Part shown: one piece after another, positions 44,999 to 56,858 of the stretch
Numbering within the stretch: the stretch's first letter is position 1
Layout of the letters: each line of letters starts with the position of its first letter
DNA from: Pinus tabuliformis
Lineage: Eukaryota > Streptophyta > Pinopsida > Pinales > Pinaceae
NCBI GenBank assembly: GCA_031772625.1
Contig: CM062816.1
Coordinates: 829,294,556-829,358,555, forward strand
Length of the DNA stretch: 64,000 nucleotides
Direction of reading: 5' to 3'
Translations under genes and position numbers: made by a program
The notes under the pieces: generated by a model
What the model saw: only the letters and a program-made list of their open reading frames with translations
What the model was told of the DNA's origin: nothing
The model's database searches: none

Positions 44999-46974
44999 TT
45001 CTTATTATGACTGGTATATCGAGCAGTTTTAGCATATAGTTCATGCTCGTTAAAAAATAAACGCAAAATTCGAGCAGTTTTATGACTGAATTTATGCTCG
45101 TTAAAAAATAGAAAAGTGTGAGCAAAAGTTTCCCCCAGAGTTCAAGCTCATGGAAAAAATGAACCTATCCCGGTAAATAACCTTTTGAGATTGTAAATTC
45201 ATCAGCCATAAGAACCTTGATCGTGTTTTCATCCATCACCTCCACTGTTCATTTGGCCGATCATTCACTTCCATTTGTGTGTTTACCTCTTTTGAGAAAC
45301 AGCTGCGAAGAGTGATTTCATCTAGCCATCCTTGTGACACTGCCGTGATTGGAAAATTCCAATTTGTACCTGGAATCTGCTGCTATCCCTGTTTATCACT
45401 CGTTCCTCAAAAGACGAGTCTTCTTTGAGCTTTTTTCACTGACTCGTAAAATATGAAAAGTTTGCCGAGTTTTGGCCTTCCAGCTCGTTAAATGACCGGA
45501 ACGCTATCCCTCCTCTAAATTTTAATCTTTTTGGACCTGAGGGATTATTGCACAAAAGGATCGAGCGCTTGTCTTGTTCGGCTCGTTAAAAGTACCGAAC
45601 AGCCATCCCTTCTGTATTGTTTTATACTTTTTCGGACTTAAGGGATTAGCTGACGAAAAAGGAATTATGGAGTTAACTTTCTGTACCTTTTCAGACTCTC
45701 TAAAGATGAAAAGGACCGAGTTTTCTTTGTCGTTAGACTCGTTAAAATGATTAAATAGCGACAAACTTGTCTTTAGACGAGAACGAGTTTCCCTATCGCT
45801 AAGCTCGTTAAATCATAGCGATGGGCTTGCCCGAAGGGCAGGTTATAGAACAAGCATATGTTATCCTCCTCAAGCTTGACAAAAATAAAGAGGTACTGGT
45901 CAGAAATGACTGGGGAAAAATTGGGAGAACATCAAAGTTTAATGGTAGCAAGTCACTCTTGAACATGACACTTTTCCTCTGTACCACATCGGGTTGGGTT
46001 GTTTCATTCACCGGTCTCATCACCATGGTCCTCGCCAAACCATCCACATTTGGGGTAATGCTACCGATCCATCGCATCAGTGTCGTTATATGTTCAAGAG
46101 GGGTCATTCTGAAAGTGTCAACCGTGTCCCATCCACTGCCATACATTATCCTTCGTCCATTCATGATCGCCACCCTGAATCATATGTCACAATTTGTTTT
46201 CACCTCCACTAAAATCATTAGCTCCGTTCCGTGTCATTGATGTGGGATTCATTAAGGCCCTCCTTTGACGGATCGCTTCTTGTCGACTTCAGCTCATTAT
46301 CCAAGAAATTGATCTAGGAACACCCCCATCAGTACTTTGAAGCTTGCATGCCTCAATGGCAAGTTTCTCACTTCCGGCGACAGGTATACATCAATGACCT
46401 TCGACCAGAAGATTTTGCGTGGCGTTCGACGCCAAGTCCTTTATTCACGCCACGTGAATTGTACTGCAGTACCTTGAGGGTCATCGTCATTATTGGTGAT
46501 TCCTCTCGCGCTTGTTAACGGTTTTCATTATTGGCCGGTAATCAAGCGATGTCTTTCCATGTTCGACTTCAACGCAATTCTCACATGGATCGACTTGTAC
46601 TTAGAGTGAAGATCGAACGAGTTTGAAGACCCCGGATCTAGTTTCATCCATCCGGGCTGCGATATATATTCAGGAAATATAAAAGCATTTGTCATGTACA
46701 TCATTGCAGCAGATGATCATCCTATTCAAAGGATGATAATTTCAGCAGAAAATTATCAGTCTACCATCAGACGATCGTCTGTTCTATGTACCAAAATGTA
46801 TTTATAAAGCTGAGCATGGGAATGCCCACCTCAGCTAGATCATGAAAACAAAATGAAAAATAATGTATTGTATTGTATTGTATTACAGGGCACCTCCTCA
46901 GCACTAGAATGAACTTCGGACCCTCTAGATAAAGCATTTCACCCGATAAACGGCCTCATACTTTAGGGGGCAAC
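44999..46974 (+). other. E 3' tail after F, with hairpin/pseudoknot series
   Basis: Homologous to the tail of F (about 42030-43925) at more than 95% identity by eye. Stem-loops with CGAG.../...CTCGTTAAA occur at 45020-45055, 45071-45106, 45119-45150, about 45480-45610, 45717-45764 and 45782-45828. A (TGTAT)n run lies near 46865, and a purine tract TTTAGGGGGCA is just before the LTR. Open frames on both strands (about 45808-46240) have no recognisable domain. Confidence 0.75.
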
Positions 46975-48039
46975 TGTTATAGACATTTTTGTGCCTCGCG
47001 ACATGGAGCATGAAATGTCAATAATTACAGGGATCCTCAGTCCCTAAGCATGTTGTTCTTACCCCTAAAAGAACAAGGTCATCAAACAACAGCACTTCCA
47101 ATCAGTTCTCCACCTGAAAACACTTCAAAACAGGCTAATTTTGGATCATGTCAGCTGCTCCACTGAGCATCTGCGCTGGAATGCAACTGCTCCTCTTTGT
47201 ACCTGCGCTGGAAGTCAAATCTAATGAAGGCTACCTGTGCTGGGCGAGATTGGCCAAGTGGCACAGTCATTCTGCAAGGTGTCAACTGCCCAGGAAGCTT
47301 CCAAACTGACACTTGGTTCATGAGATTCGCCCTGTGATGAGTAAGAGGTACTTGATCACCATGTGTAAGCAAGGATCTCCAAGTGGACTCAAGAACTGAA
47401 GCTTAACTGAAGAGGGAGAGGACACAAGGCAGATTCATGTCAGTCTCAAGCTGACTCATCCTTTCTTCTTCTCTCCTATATATAGAGCTCTTCTATGAGG
47501 TCTATAGAGGCTGGAATTTTGTGTAAAGCAAGGAGGTGCTGTTGATTTACAGTTAGAGCTATTGGGTGATTGTTTTACTAGAGGTGAAGAGGAGAGTTCT
47601 TGCTGCTGGGGAGGTGCTGCTGGATTGGAGCCATCATTGGTTGTAACCTTCTCAGAACCCTGTTACTTCTATCAATAAAGTTTTGCATGTTCTCCTATAT
47701 ACTTGTATTGCATTGATGTATTGTATTTACTTGTATATTTGATTCACTCTAATCCATGCATCAGTTATGAGTACATGTATCTTGTAGTTTCCTCTCTTGT
47801 TTTGTGAAGGATCTGTGTGTAGCTGGACCGGCAAAGAGAGCAAAGAGCTGGGAACAAGAGACAAAGAGAGAGGATAAGGATCGACTAAGCGAAAGACACC
47901 AGGTTGGTTGGCCTTCTTTTCATTCTCTCTGTACTTTCATAAAGGAAATCATCAAAGCTTTACTTTCAGTTGTTGCTAAAGACTGTCACCTTTAGAGTAG
48001 GGATAGGGTCATCCGCATCGGATACTTTTCCCCACAACA
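46975..48039 (+). repeat. 3' LTR of E
   Basis: 1065 bases, same length as 30818-31882, about 11 differences. It is followed by AGTAG. Confidence 0.95.
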
Positions 48040-48530
48040 AGTAGTGCCTTGGCCTCTCTTCCTCCCTTTGGGACCATGAACTGAGGCAAATACCCTCTTG
48101 TTGCCCCAAAAACACAGATTTTCCTTCTCCATAGGATTTCTAGTGTTTGTAGTTTGTTAGAAGGTTAATGCTTTGATTTAGATATTTTTCATCGTGCTCA
48201 TTTCTATCTTTGGAATAATTCTTCTTCCATGCTCTCTCTCCTTGTAGCATTTTTTCAGCATTTACTTCCATAGCTCATAATTTAGACTAGCTTGATGCAA
48301 AATTTTGTTTTTTTTATGTACTCATTTCCTTGCTTGCTTGATCTCATTGGTTAATTGTCAGTTCTTTTGCAACAAATCTCTTCTCACAGCAGGTCAGCCT
48401 ATTAGCTATCACATTCTCTCCCTAATCTATGCCCTACAGGTCGCCCAAAGTTCACCTCAAATATGCCTTAGTTTTCTGCATTTTCCCATAGGATTTCTTC
48501 CTCTCTCCCAATCATCTTTCCCTCTCCTAG
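48040..48530 (+). repeat. 3' LTR of B, piece 3
   Basis: Matches about 9936-10428 of the 5' LTR, with about 29 differences in a 343-base sample. It begins with the second AGTAG and ends at CCTAG, where G entered. Confidence 0.92.
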
Positions 48531-49978
48531 TGATCTGCAAATCACTCTTGAGTGATCTTAGTAAAATTAAATAATAAATGAAGGTCTTACAAACTCATGT
48601 GCTGGTGTGTGTCTATGTTATTTTAGACAACGAATCGATCATATTGCAAAATACACAGACACTGGAAGAATTGAAAACAGTAAGGGAAACACAGTAAGCA
48701 AATACAAGAACACAACAGATTAATAAGGAGTTCACCCTATCCTCTAGGGTTACGTCTCCGGTCCAGCTTTCAGTGGTGGCCTTCTTTTATTGTGTCTTTA
48801 AAGAAGATATTTACAACGAGAAGCTCAATTTTGAGTCTCCTGAAACAGAGAATGTTTGGTAGGGTGGTTCTTGGATTCCTCAAGCCACTAGAGTGCACAG
48901 ACTCTTTTCCTTACCAAGTATTGACCTCTTTGGTCTTTAATGGGAGGAGCTCAATGTGGTGCTCAATTCCCGACAGATCCCTCTAAGGGATGGCTTGAAC
49001 CTGTCAAGCTTTCTGTCTGCTCGATGGTGCCTATGGTCAGCTCGGCTCTCTGTTTTCTGCTTCTTGCTTTACTGTCTTTTCTATCTCTTGGTCTCACTGT
49101 CTTTTTCTCTCTTACAGTGCTCTTTTCCCCTATTCTACTTTCTGTTTGTTCATGGCTTAAAGCTAATTTGTCTTTGACTAATCGTTTCCTCTTCCACCCC
49201 TTCGGTTTGCCTGTTGTTGTTCGCTTGGAGTTCCCTGCCTCTGCGTCATCACCAACGTCTCACAGGGAGGTGGCCACTTGTCCTCTCACGAACTGCGCCA
49301 GCTCTTCTTTGACGGTTCGGTATTTTCGCTTACGTTGTGGAATGACTCATCTGTCGACTCAGCGGTCAAATCGGACGTCAAACTTCTCTATGTCGTGGCT
49401 TAATCCCCTATCAAATCTGGTTCCTCCATCGGGTGCAATCTCCACTATCAGATCTGGGGTCCCCGGATCCTACGAAATTCACTCATTTCGCGCGGTTGAC
49501 TTGCTCGACCGTTAACGCATGATGAGAGGCGGTTTTCTCTCTCATCCACTGGACACGTGTCGTACAATGTATGGAATCGCTCGTTTTTTGCCAAATCCAC
49601 TTACCACCTGAGGATGCCTCCGATATACTGCCAGTTTTGGAGCGTGGGTCCCGCCTTTCTCCTTAGCGCCTTCCCTACGGCTTCCCATGTGACCGAGCGC
49701 TCGGGGCTTCTCCTTTTTGAGGGGTTTTTCCCAGCGATGCGCATCAGAAATGCCCTCTGTTTCTCGATCCGGGCTTCCTAACTACCAGTTTTGCCTCCTG
49801 CGTGATCTCCATGGGCCTCAGTCAACGCGCTTTGACCGAGGTCCTCGTCGTTCCTTGTTGGCTGCAAACGGCCACTATCTAGAGGTCTTCTTGATCACTC
49901 TTTGCATAAATTTGAAGTCTGTCCGGTTTTGATACAGTCATGGCACTTTGATAATCTTTATGGATCCAATTCGGATCA
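48531..49978 (-). repeat. 3' LTR of G (left end on the plus strand)
   Basis: 1448 bases. Partner 54654-56074. The purine tract on the minus strand (AGTGGGAAGGCCC) lies at 49979-49991. It contains a short hairpin ATCACTC/GAGTGAT near its left end. Confidence 0.92.
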
Positions 49979-50070
49979 GGGCCTTCCCACTAAAAAAGCT
50001 TTTGGACCAGAAAAAGTTGGTTTTCAAGCATCGACTAAGTGAGGGTACAATTGTCTCACTTGTCCAATCT

Positions 50071-50430
50071 CTATCCACTTTTCACTGCTTGGCTTTGACC
50101 CTTGAGCCCAAGTCTAAGGTACTCAACATCTCCCCTGCACGTCGTCCTCACCTTCCAGTCCAAAACTGTGTCTTCCTGCAATTCATTAAGATATTCAGGT
50201 AACAGGTCATCAATAGAAGGCAATTGACTCTGCTCTTCGGGATCCTCAATTAGTGAAGGTTCAAACAATCTCAAGCAATCTGCATTTACAACTGAGTAGA
50301 TGTGCATGTAAGCTGGTAGATCAAGGCAAAAAGCATTCTCACCAATCTTCTCAAGTATCTTGAAAGGTCCTTACCTGATAGGCTTTAGATTTTTACCTTC
50401 ACCTTGCATCCTGTCCTTGTTGATGTACAA
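50071..50430 (-). pseudogene. G C-terminal module with chromodomain-like end
   Basis: After integrase, minus-strand frames show a linker, then LDLPAYMHIYSVVNADCLRL, typical of the segment before a chromodomain. EDTVLDWKVRTTCRGDVEYL follows, resembling a chromodomain start. The aromatic cage is not convincingly visible, so this is tentative. Confidence 0.5.
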
Positions 50431-51300
50431 CTAGACTTGGTCACCAACTTTGAAACTATGTTCCATCCGATGCTTGTCATGCCTTGCCTTGTATTTGGCT
50501 TGGCTCTTTTCCAATTGTTCCTGTACTGCTTGGTGGATCTCTTGGATTTGTTCAATGAACCTAGTTGCCCTGTCCACATCATTGTGTCCCTCAATTGTGG
50601 TGTCTTTACCAAAGACAAAATCCAAAGGAGACCTTGGTGTGAAACCAAAACAGGTCTCAAAAGGAGATCTTTGTGTAGAAGAATTTTTTGCTCTGTTGTA
50701 AGCATGTTGCGCATAACATAAATGTTCATCCCAAAGCTTAGGATGTTTGTTGCAATATCCTCTAAGTAACTGGATCACTGTCCTGTTAACTACTTCTATC
50801 TGGCCATCAGTTTGTGGATGAAAAGTTGTGCTTTTCTTTAGTTTGGTGTCCATCAGCTTCCACAGACTTGACCAAAATTTCCCCACAAATCGGGGATCTC
50901 GATCAGATACAATGGAAGTGGGTAATCCGAAATGAACCCATACATGTTCAAAGAACATCTTTGTAATTTGTTCAGCTGTAATCTGTTTCTTACAAGGTAT
51001 CAAAATACACATTTTGTTGAACCTATCCACAACAACATATAGGTAATCATGACCTTTCCTAGATTTAGGCAGTCCTCCAACAAAATCCATGGAAACACTT
51101 TCCCAAGGGTGAGAAGGAACTGGTAATGGAGTGTACAAACCTAGTTTTCTGTTGTCGGGCTTGCTTTTAGCACACATAATACACCCTCTTACATATCTAG
51201 AAACTGTCTCATTCATTTTTGGTCAATAACAAAATCTTTGCAACTGTGCAACTATTTTACTTACTCCAAAGTGACCTAATACTAGAGAATTGTGTGTTTC
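50431..51300 (-). pseudogene. G integrase
   Basis: The zinc region (LVLGHFGVSKIVAQLQRFCY ... CIMCAKSKPDN) lies just upstream of a long open core with VSMDFVGGLPKSRKGHDYLY, SIVSDRDPRFVGKFW and TTFHPQTDGQIEVVNRTV. This core is the best-kept coding piece of G. Confidence 0.9.
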
Positions 51301-51559
51301 TCGAATTATCTTTACTCTCTCAGTTTGTGGAATGGATAACTTCCCACAATGGGATAAGAGTCGGTCCTTTACATGATAATCCAATTCTCCTACTCTTTTG
51401 CGTTGACTTAAAGTTGCATATATATATTTAAAGTCTATATCTTGAGCATATTGTTCAATGTAACTCTCATGTATCACAGAATTATGCTTAAGTATAGTAG
51501 ATGCATTTATAATGGGTCTAGATAACATATATGCAACTTTATTATGTATGCCCTTTTTA

Positions 51560-52967
51560 TATCTAATGACTAAATGAAACTGTTGTAGAAACCCCATCCA
51601 TCTATAGTGTCTTGATTGCTACAACTTAGTTTGGGAGTGTAGATATTGAAGTGGTTGACGATCAGTATGTATTGCTGTCTCTTTGCCCATTAAGTAATGT
51701 TTCCACTTTTTCACACTCTGTACTAATGCATACAATTCTTTATCATATGTAGGATAGTCAACTACTGCATAATTAAATGTCTCAGAATGATAACATATGG
51801 GTTTACCGTGTTGTGTCAACACTGCTCTCATGGCATAATCACTGGCATCTATTTGGATCTCAAATGGTCTCTAAAGATCAAGCAGTGCTAGTACAGGTGT
51901 TGTACTAATCTTTTCTTTCAAGGTGTCGAAGGATTTCTGCTGTTTGCCTCCCCATTGAAACACCTTGTTCAACACTGTTAAAGCATGTAAGGGAGCTGCA
52001 ATTAAGGAAAATTTAGAAATGAACTTTCTCCAATATTGTGCTGCTCCTAAGAAGATTCTAACTTCTGTAGCAGATTTTGGTTTAGGCCAGTTCACAATGA
52101 CTGCGAATTTAGAGGGATCTATCTTCAATTCATCACCCCCTACTATATGACCTAAATAATTCAGAGATGTTTTGCCAAATTCACATTTTGATAGTTTAAC
52201 ATAAAGTTTTTTTCTTTTCAAAACATCTAGTGTCTTCTTAACATGCTTTAAGTGTTCTTCCCATGTTTTGCTAAATATCATAATGTCATCCAAATACACA
52301 ATAACAAAATCATCAAGAAAAGGTCTAAGTACATCATTCATTAATCTCATGAAAGTAGCAGGAGCATTAGTTAATCCAAAAGGCATAACCAGCCACTCAT
52401 ACAATCCCTGCTTTGTCTTGAAAGCAGTCTTCCATGCATCTTGTTCTGCAACTCTGACCTGATGGTATCCATTGTTCAAGTCTAACTTGGAGAAATAAAC
52501 AACTTCCTTCAATTAATCTAAAATATCATCTATGCGAGGAAGTGGATAACGATTTTTTATTGTTATCTTATTCAGTGCTCGGTAATCAATGCACATTCTC
52601 CACGAGCCATATTTCTTTCTCACCGAAACGATTGGTGATCCACATGGTGATGTGCTAGGTCGGATGAACCCTTTCTCGAGCAACTCCTGCACCTGCTTCT
52701 TGATTTCAACATTCTCTAAGCAGCCAACCTGTACATTCCAATGTTAGGCAATGGAGCATTTTTCTACAAAATAATATCATGTACTATTTCCTTTTTGGGT
52801 GGCAGACCTTTAGGTTCTTGAAACAAGATATCATACTCTGAAACAACCTTTTCTAAATCAGCTTGTTGTTCAGCATTACAGCCTTCAAATATATTGGTTT
52901 TATCAGGTTTCTTTTCCTTTACAACCATCAGTAAGAATTGTTTACATGAATTTATCATTCGTTTCAT
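51560..52967 (-). pseudogene. G reverse transcriptase and RNase H
   Basis: Motifs in order: [40 protein letters not shown], and IVYLDDIMIFSKTWEEH with the catalytic Asp pair (about 52290-52260), then the thumb with YLGHIVGGDELKIDP. RNase H follows: AVVDYPTYDKELYALVQSVK and TAIHTDRQPLQYL. An N-terminal part around 52960-52520 is degraded. Several breaks. Confidence 0.88.
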
Positions 52968-53399
52968 CTACCCTAAGTTTATGAGAGTATAATTATTCTT
53001 GAGCTTATGAGCTCTTACAAAGTATTTGATTCCATCTTTAACAAGTAGATACTTGTTCTTAGCTCTATAGAAAATATATTTTCTGTCATACAAGTAAGGA
53101 CTTCCTAAAACAATTCCACATATATCCAAAGGAATTATCTCTAACTCAACCTCATCTACAAATGTTGACCCAAAAGAAAACTTGAGTTTGCACTGTCTAG
53201 TCACTTGTAGTTGTGCTTTATCATTTAACCATCCTAATGGGTATGGTTTCTTGTGAGGTATAGTTACTAATCGCAACTTCTTTACAATTGCTTCAGAAAT
53301 TAAATTTACTTGTGAGCCACTATCAAACAAAGTATCAATCTTTTGATGTTTGGAAATAACTCGAATATGGAAAAGCTCATGCCTTTTTCTCTCATTTTC
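52968..53399 (-). pseudogene. G protease
   Basis: The retropepsin motif IDTLFDSGSQVNLISEAIVK lies at about 53345-53285. EIIPLDICGIVLGSPYLYD near 53130-53080 forms the second conserved strand. It is continuous with gag on the minus strand. Confidence 0.85.
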
Positions 53400-54593
53400 T
53401 TCATCAATAATAGATTGTGTAGAATTGCTAGTAGATGCTTCAGAACTCTTACCTTTTATACCTGTGGCTGCAATAGTTGTTTCATCTCCTAAGTCTGACC
53501 CCAAATCTTTCTGAATAGCTACAGTAGTCTTCTTCTTCTTGCCCTTGAACTTCTTAGGTCTCAGCTCTGGATGCAGAATCCAACAGTGCTCATCATCATG
53601 CCCATCCTTTTTACAGTGAGTGCATGAAGCCTTACTCTTCTGTGTAGTGTTAGCCTTCCTTGCTTTCCATTTCTGCATTCTTTTCTCCTTATTCTTGCTT
53701 GCAGTGGGTTGGGATGGCCCCCCAACTTCTGGACTTCCATTCTTTCCTCTAGCTTCTAGATGAGTAGCTTGTACATATACCTCATCTATACTAGTGGGAT
53801 TAAACATGAGGATAGTGTGCCTCATGTATTTGTGTAGACCACCAAAGTACTTCAATAGAGTCTCAGGTGAGTCTAATGATATTCCTAGAATCAATGCTCT
53901 CTTTCTAAATTCTTGAGTGTACCCTTGCACACTTTTCCCTTTCAACTGTCGAAGATTTTTCCAACTCATCATGGCTTGCTGCATGTAGGCCAATGGATAG
54001 AACTTATTTTTGATTGCAGAAACAAATTCACTCTAGACATAGATAGTCTTACCATGTCTCTTCATGTCAGCTTGGGTCCTGCCTTCCCACCAAACCAAGG
54101 CAGTGCCTCGAAGGCGTAGGCTTGCCAGCTGAATCTTGCTCTTGTCTGATTCAATACTCTGCACTCTGCAATAAACATCAATTTGTCTAATCCAATTGTC
54201 CAGATATTCTGCATTCAACTCTCCATCATATATAGTCAAATCAAATTTAACATCTAGCTTAATCAAAGATGCCTTCTTGTTATGTACAGGGCTATTAGGA
54301 GGTGTGAGAAAGTGTTCTTCTTTCCCTTTTCCTTTTGAGTGGTCATGGAGGAGAGACTCATCTTCTCCTTTGTCTTTTTTGGAGCCTGATGCATCTTCAT
54401 CCTTGTGTTTTCTAAAGTCCTTATATATTTCCTCTACCATGGACCTTATGGCTAGGAAACTATTTATGAATTGAGGGTCTGGCCCTACAGAGCCTTCTTC
54501 TGACATTGTCTTCCGAGGATAGACTCTCCCAATTTCAAGATTAGTTTCGACCAACTCTCCTTCTCTTAATTTGAGCTTTGATCTAGTTAGCAT
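53400..54593 (-). pseudogene. G gag
   Basis: It starts near 54593 with MLTRSKLKLREGELVE. A capsid-like Retrotrans_gag domain (KFDLTIYDGELNAEYLDNWI; RLRGTALVWWEGRTQ; NLRQLKGKSVQGYTQEFRKR) spans about 54250-53790. A canonical zinc knuckle C-x2-C-x4-H-x4-C (CTHCKKDGHDDEHC) lies near 53590-53630. This is a fossil with a break in the capsid region. Confidence 0.87.
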
Positions 54594-54653
54594 TCAATAG
54601 CTAAACCAACACAAGCTTGTCTAACCTTAACAGCCTAGAGCTTTGATACCACT

Positions 54654-56074
54654 CGATCTGAAAATCACTCTTGAGTGATCTCAGTTAAATTAATTAATAA
54701 ATGAAGGTATTACAGACTCATGTGCTGGTGTGTGTCTATGTTATTTTAGGAAACGAATCGATCAGATTGCAAAATACACAGACACTGGAAGAATTGAAAA
54801 CAGTAAGGGAAACACAGTAAGAAAATACAAGAACACAACAAACTAATAAGGAGTTCACCCTATCCTCCAGGGCTACGTCTCCGGTCTAGCTTTCAATGGT
54901 GGCCTTCTTTTATTGTGTCTTTAAAGCAAAGATTTACAATGAGAAGCTCAATTTTGAGTCTCCTGAAACAGAGAATTTTTGGTAGGGTGGTTCCTGGATT
55001 CCCCAAGCCACTAGAGTGCATAGACTCTTTTCCTTACCAAGTCTTGACCTATTTGGTCTTTAATGGGAGGAGCCCAATGTGGTGCTCAATTCCTGACAGA
55101 TCCCTCTCAGGGATGGCTTCAACCTCTCAAGCTTTCTGTTTGCTCGATGTTGCCTATGGTCAACTCGGCTCTCTATTTTCTGCTTCTTGATTTACTGTCT
55201 TTTTTGTCTCTCAGTCTCACTGTCTTTTTCTCTCTTACAGTGCTCTTTCCCCTGTTCTACTCTTTGTCTGTTCATGGCTTAAAGCTAATTTGTCTTTGAC
55301 TAATCGTTTCCTCTTCCACCCCTTCGGTTCGCCTGCTGTTGTTTGCTTGGAGTTCCCTGCCTCTGCGTCATCGCCAACGTCTCACAGCGAGGTGGCCACT
55401 TGCCCTCTCACGAATTGCACCAGCTCTTCCTTGACGGTTCATTATTTTCAGTTACGTTGTGGAATGACTCATCTACCGACTCAGTGGTCAAATCGGACAT
55501 CAAACTTTTCTATGTCACGTCTTAATCCCCTGTCAAATATGATTCCTCCATCAGGCGCAATCTCCACCGTCAGATCTAGGGTTCCCAGATCCTACGACAT
55601 TCGGTCATTTCACGCGGTTGACTTGCTCCACCGTTAGCACGCAATGGGAGGCGGTTTTCTCTCTCATACGCCGGACACGTGTCGCGCAATGTATGGAATC
55701 GCTCATTTTTTGTCAAATCCACTTACCGCCCGAGGATGCCTCTGATATACTACCGGTTTTGGAGCACGGGTCCCGCCTTTCACCTTAGCGCCTTCCCTAT
55801 GGTGTCCCAGCTTCCCATGCGACCGAGCACTCGGGGCTTCTCCTTTTCGAGGGGTTTTCCTGATCCGATCTTCCTAAATGCCAGTTTTGCCTCCTACGCG
55901 ATCCCCATGGGCCTCCATCAGCACGCTTTGACTGAGGTCCTCGTTGTTCCTTGCTGGCTGCAAACTGCCACTGTCCAGAGGTCTTCCTGATCGCTCTTTG
56001 CATAAATTTGAAGTCTGTCCGGTTTTGATACAGTCATGGCACTTTGATAATCTTTATGGATCCAATTCGGATCA
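54654..56074 (-). repeat. 5' LTR of G (right end on the plus strand)
   Basis: 1421 bases. The minus-strand primer site TGGTATCAAAGCTC lies at 54638-54651, just inside it. Confidence 0.92.
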
Positions 56075-56853
56075 CCTAGTGATCTTTGGTGGACCCTAGG
56101 CACCCTAACACATCATCCCAACATTCACCTACCTTTTCCACCCGCTCTCATACCCTCAAAACCTTCAAAACTGCTCTCGGCATCCTCTTGTAGACCTCCT
56201 GTAGATCCCCTGTGTCCTCCTATAGATTTTCCTGTAGGCTTTCTTTTGAAGGCCGAGTGTGGGAAAAGCCTCCAGAAGGCCACCCGAGACCTCCTAGGAC
56301 CCATCTACACCATCCTACATCTCTTCAAACCCCAAAGTTTCCCTTCAACACCACCGATTCGCCTCCACCTTCACACACAATAAAATACATGCATGTCAAT
56401 TTCACATAAAAATACATAAAAATCCAAAAAGATGTTTTTTGCTCATTTACTTCTAGAAATAACTTGAGTAGATGTTGTTTACTTCCTTGAGTAGGTAATG
56501 GCATTCATTTCATAGTTTTCATAGTGCTTTCTGCAAAAGTAGGATTAGTTGGTTAAGTAGGGTTTGCTAAGTTTACTTTACATTTCAGTCTTTTTCCTTT
56601 CTGCAATTAGAGTATCCTTTGTAGAGTAAGCTTTCCTTTCATCACATATAGAGCTTCTTTTAGAATCGATAGAAGTTGGCTTGAGCTCCTAGTGATCTTG
56701 CGCCAGCTGACCAAGCGACAACCTGCAGTAAGAACTAGAACTTGTGCATACAACACTGTCGCTTCCAAGTTTGTTACAAACTACCAGGTTGATAAGAGTA
56801 AAGTAGGGAGACCAGGATTTGCAGCATTATTGCTGCAATACTGATGCTCGCCA
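56075..56853 (+). repeat. 3' LTR of B, piece 4
   Basis: Matches about 10424-11201 of the 5' LTR. It starts with the second CCTAG and ends GCTCGCCA, followed by CATAG. Confidence 0.92.
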
Positions 56854-56858
56854 CATAG

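Larger units (their letters stand above)
30818..48039 (+). mobile_element. Element E: non-autonomous gypsy-derived LTR element, host to F
   Basis: E is bounded by AGTAG at 30813-30817 and 48040-48044. LTRs are 1065 bases each and differ at about 11 sites (1.0%). The internal region (31883-36104 and 44999-46974 around F) holds a long structured leader, one ORF with two zinc knuckles and a protease-like domain, and a long 3' tail. There is no reverse transcriptase, RNase H or integrase. The ORF shows no break, so for what it encodes it looks whole. It would depend on enzymes from another element. Recent: roughly under 1 to a few million years, depending on the substitution rate assumed. Confidence 0.93.
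48531..56074 (-). mobile_element. Element G: Ty3/gypsy, minus strand, in the 3' LTR of B
   Basis: 7.5 kb bounded by CCTAG at 48526-48530 and 56075-56079. LTRs start and end TGATC...GATCA (one terminal base changed in the inner copy). Domain order on the minus strand is gag, protease, reverse transcriptase, RNase H, integrase, then a chromodomain-like end, so it is Ty3/gypsy and probably a chromovirus. A 240-base LTR sample differs by about 6-7%. Roughly eight breaks; dead. Confidence 0.93.
9109..56853 (+). mobile_element. Element B, Athila/Tat-like Ty3/gypsy, host to C, D, E(F) and G
   Basis: B lies within the gag of A, flanked by CATAG at 9104-9108 and 56854-56858. Its LTRs are about 2.1 kb. 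The primer site TTTTTGGCATCGTTGCCGGGG is close to the form used by Athila/Tat elements. Gag, protease, reverse transcriptase, RNase H and integrase follow, then a long spacer and an accessory 3' ORF, as in Athila-type elements. Sampled LTR stretches differ by about 8%. The coding part has well over ten breaks and is dead. D sits in reverse transcriptase; C, E and G sit in the 3' LTR. Confidence 0.92.

Noticed and set aside
45808-46240. Open frames of 121-139 codons on both strands in the E tail, with partial copies in F
   Set aside because: No domain is recognised and the two strands overlap fully. In F the plus-strand frame is not kept. They look like by-products of a conserved tail.
48940-49515. 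191-codon frame in the left LTR of G
   Set aside because: Its counterpart in the other LTR is fragmented and it runs opposite to the G coding strand. Low-complexity Ser/Leu composition.
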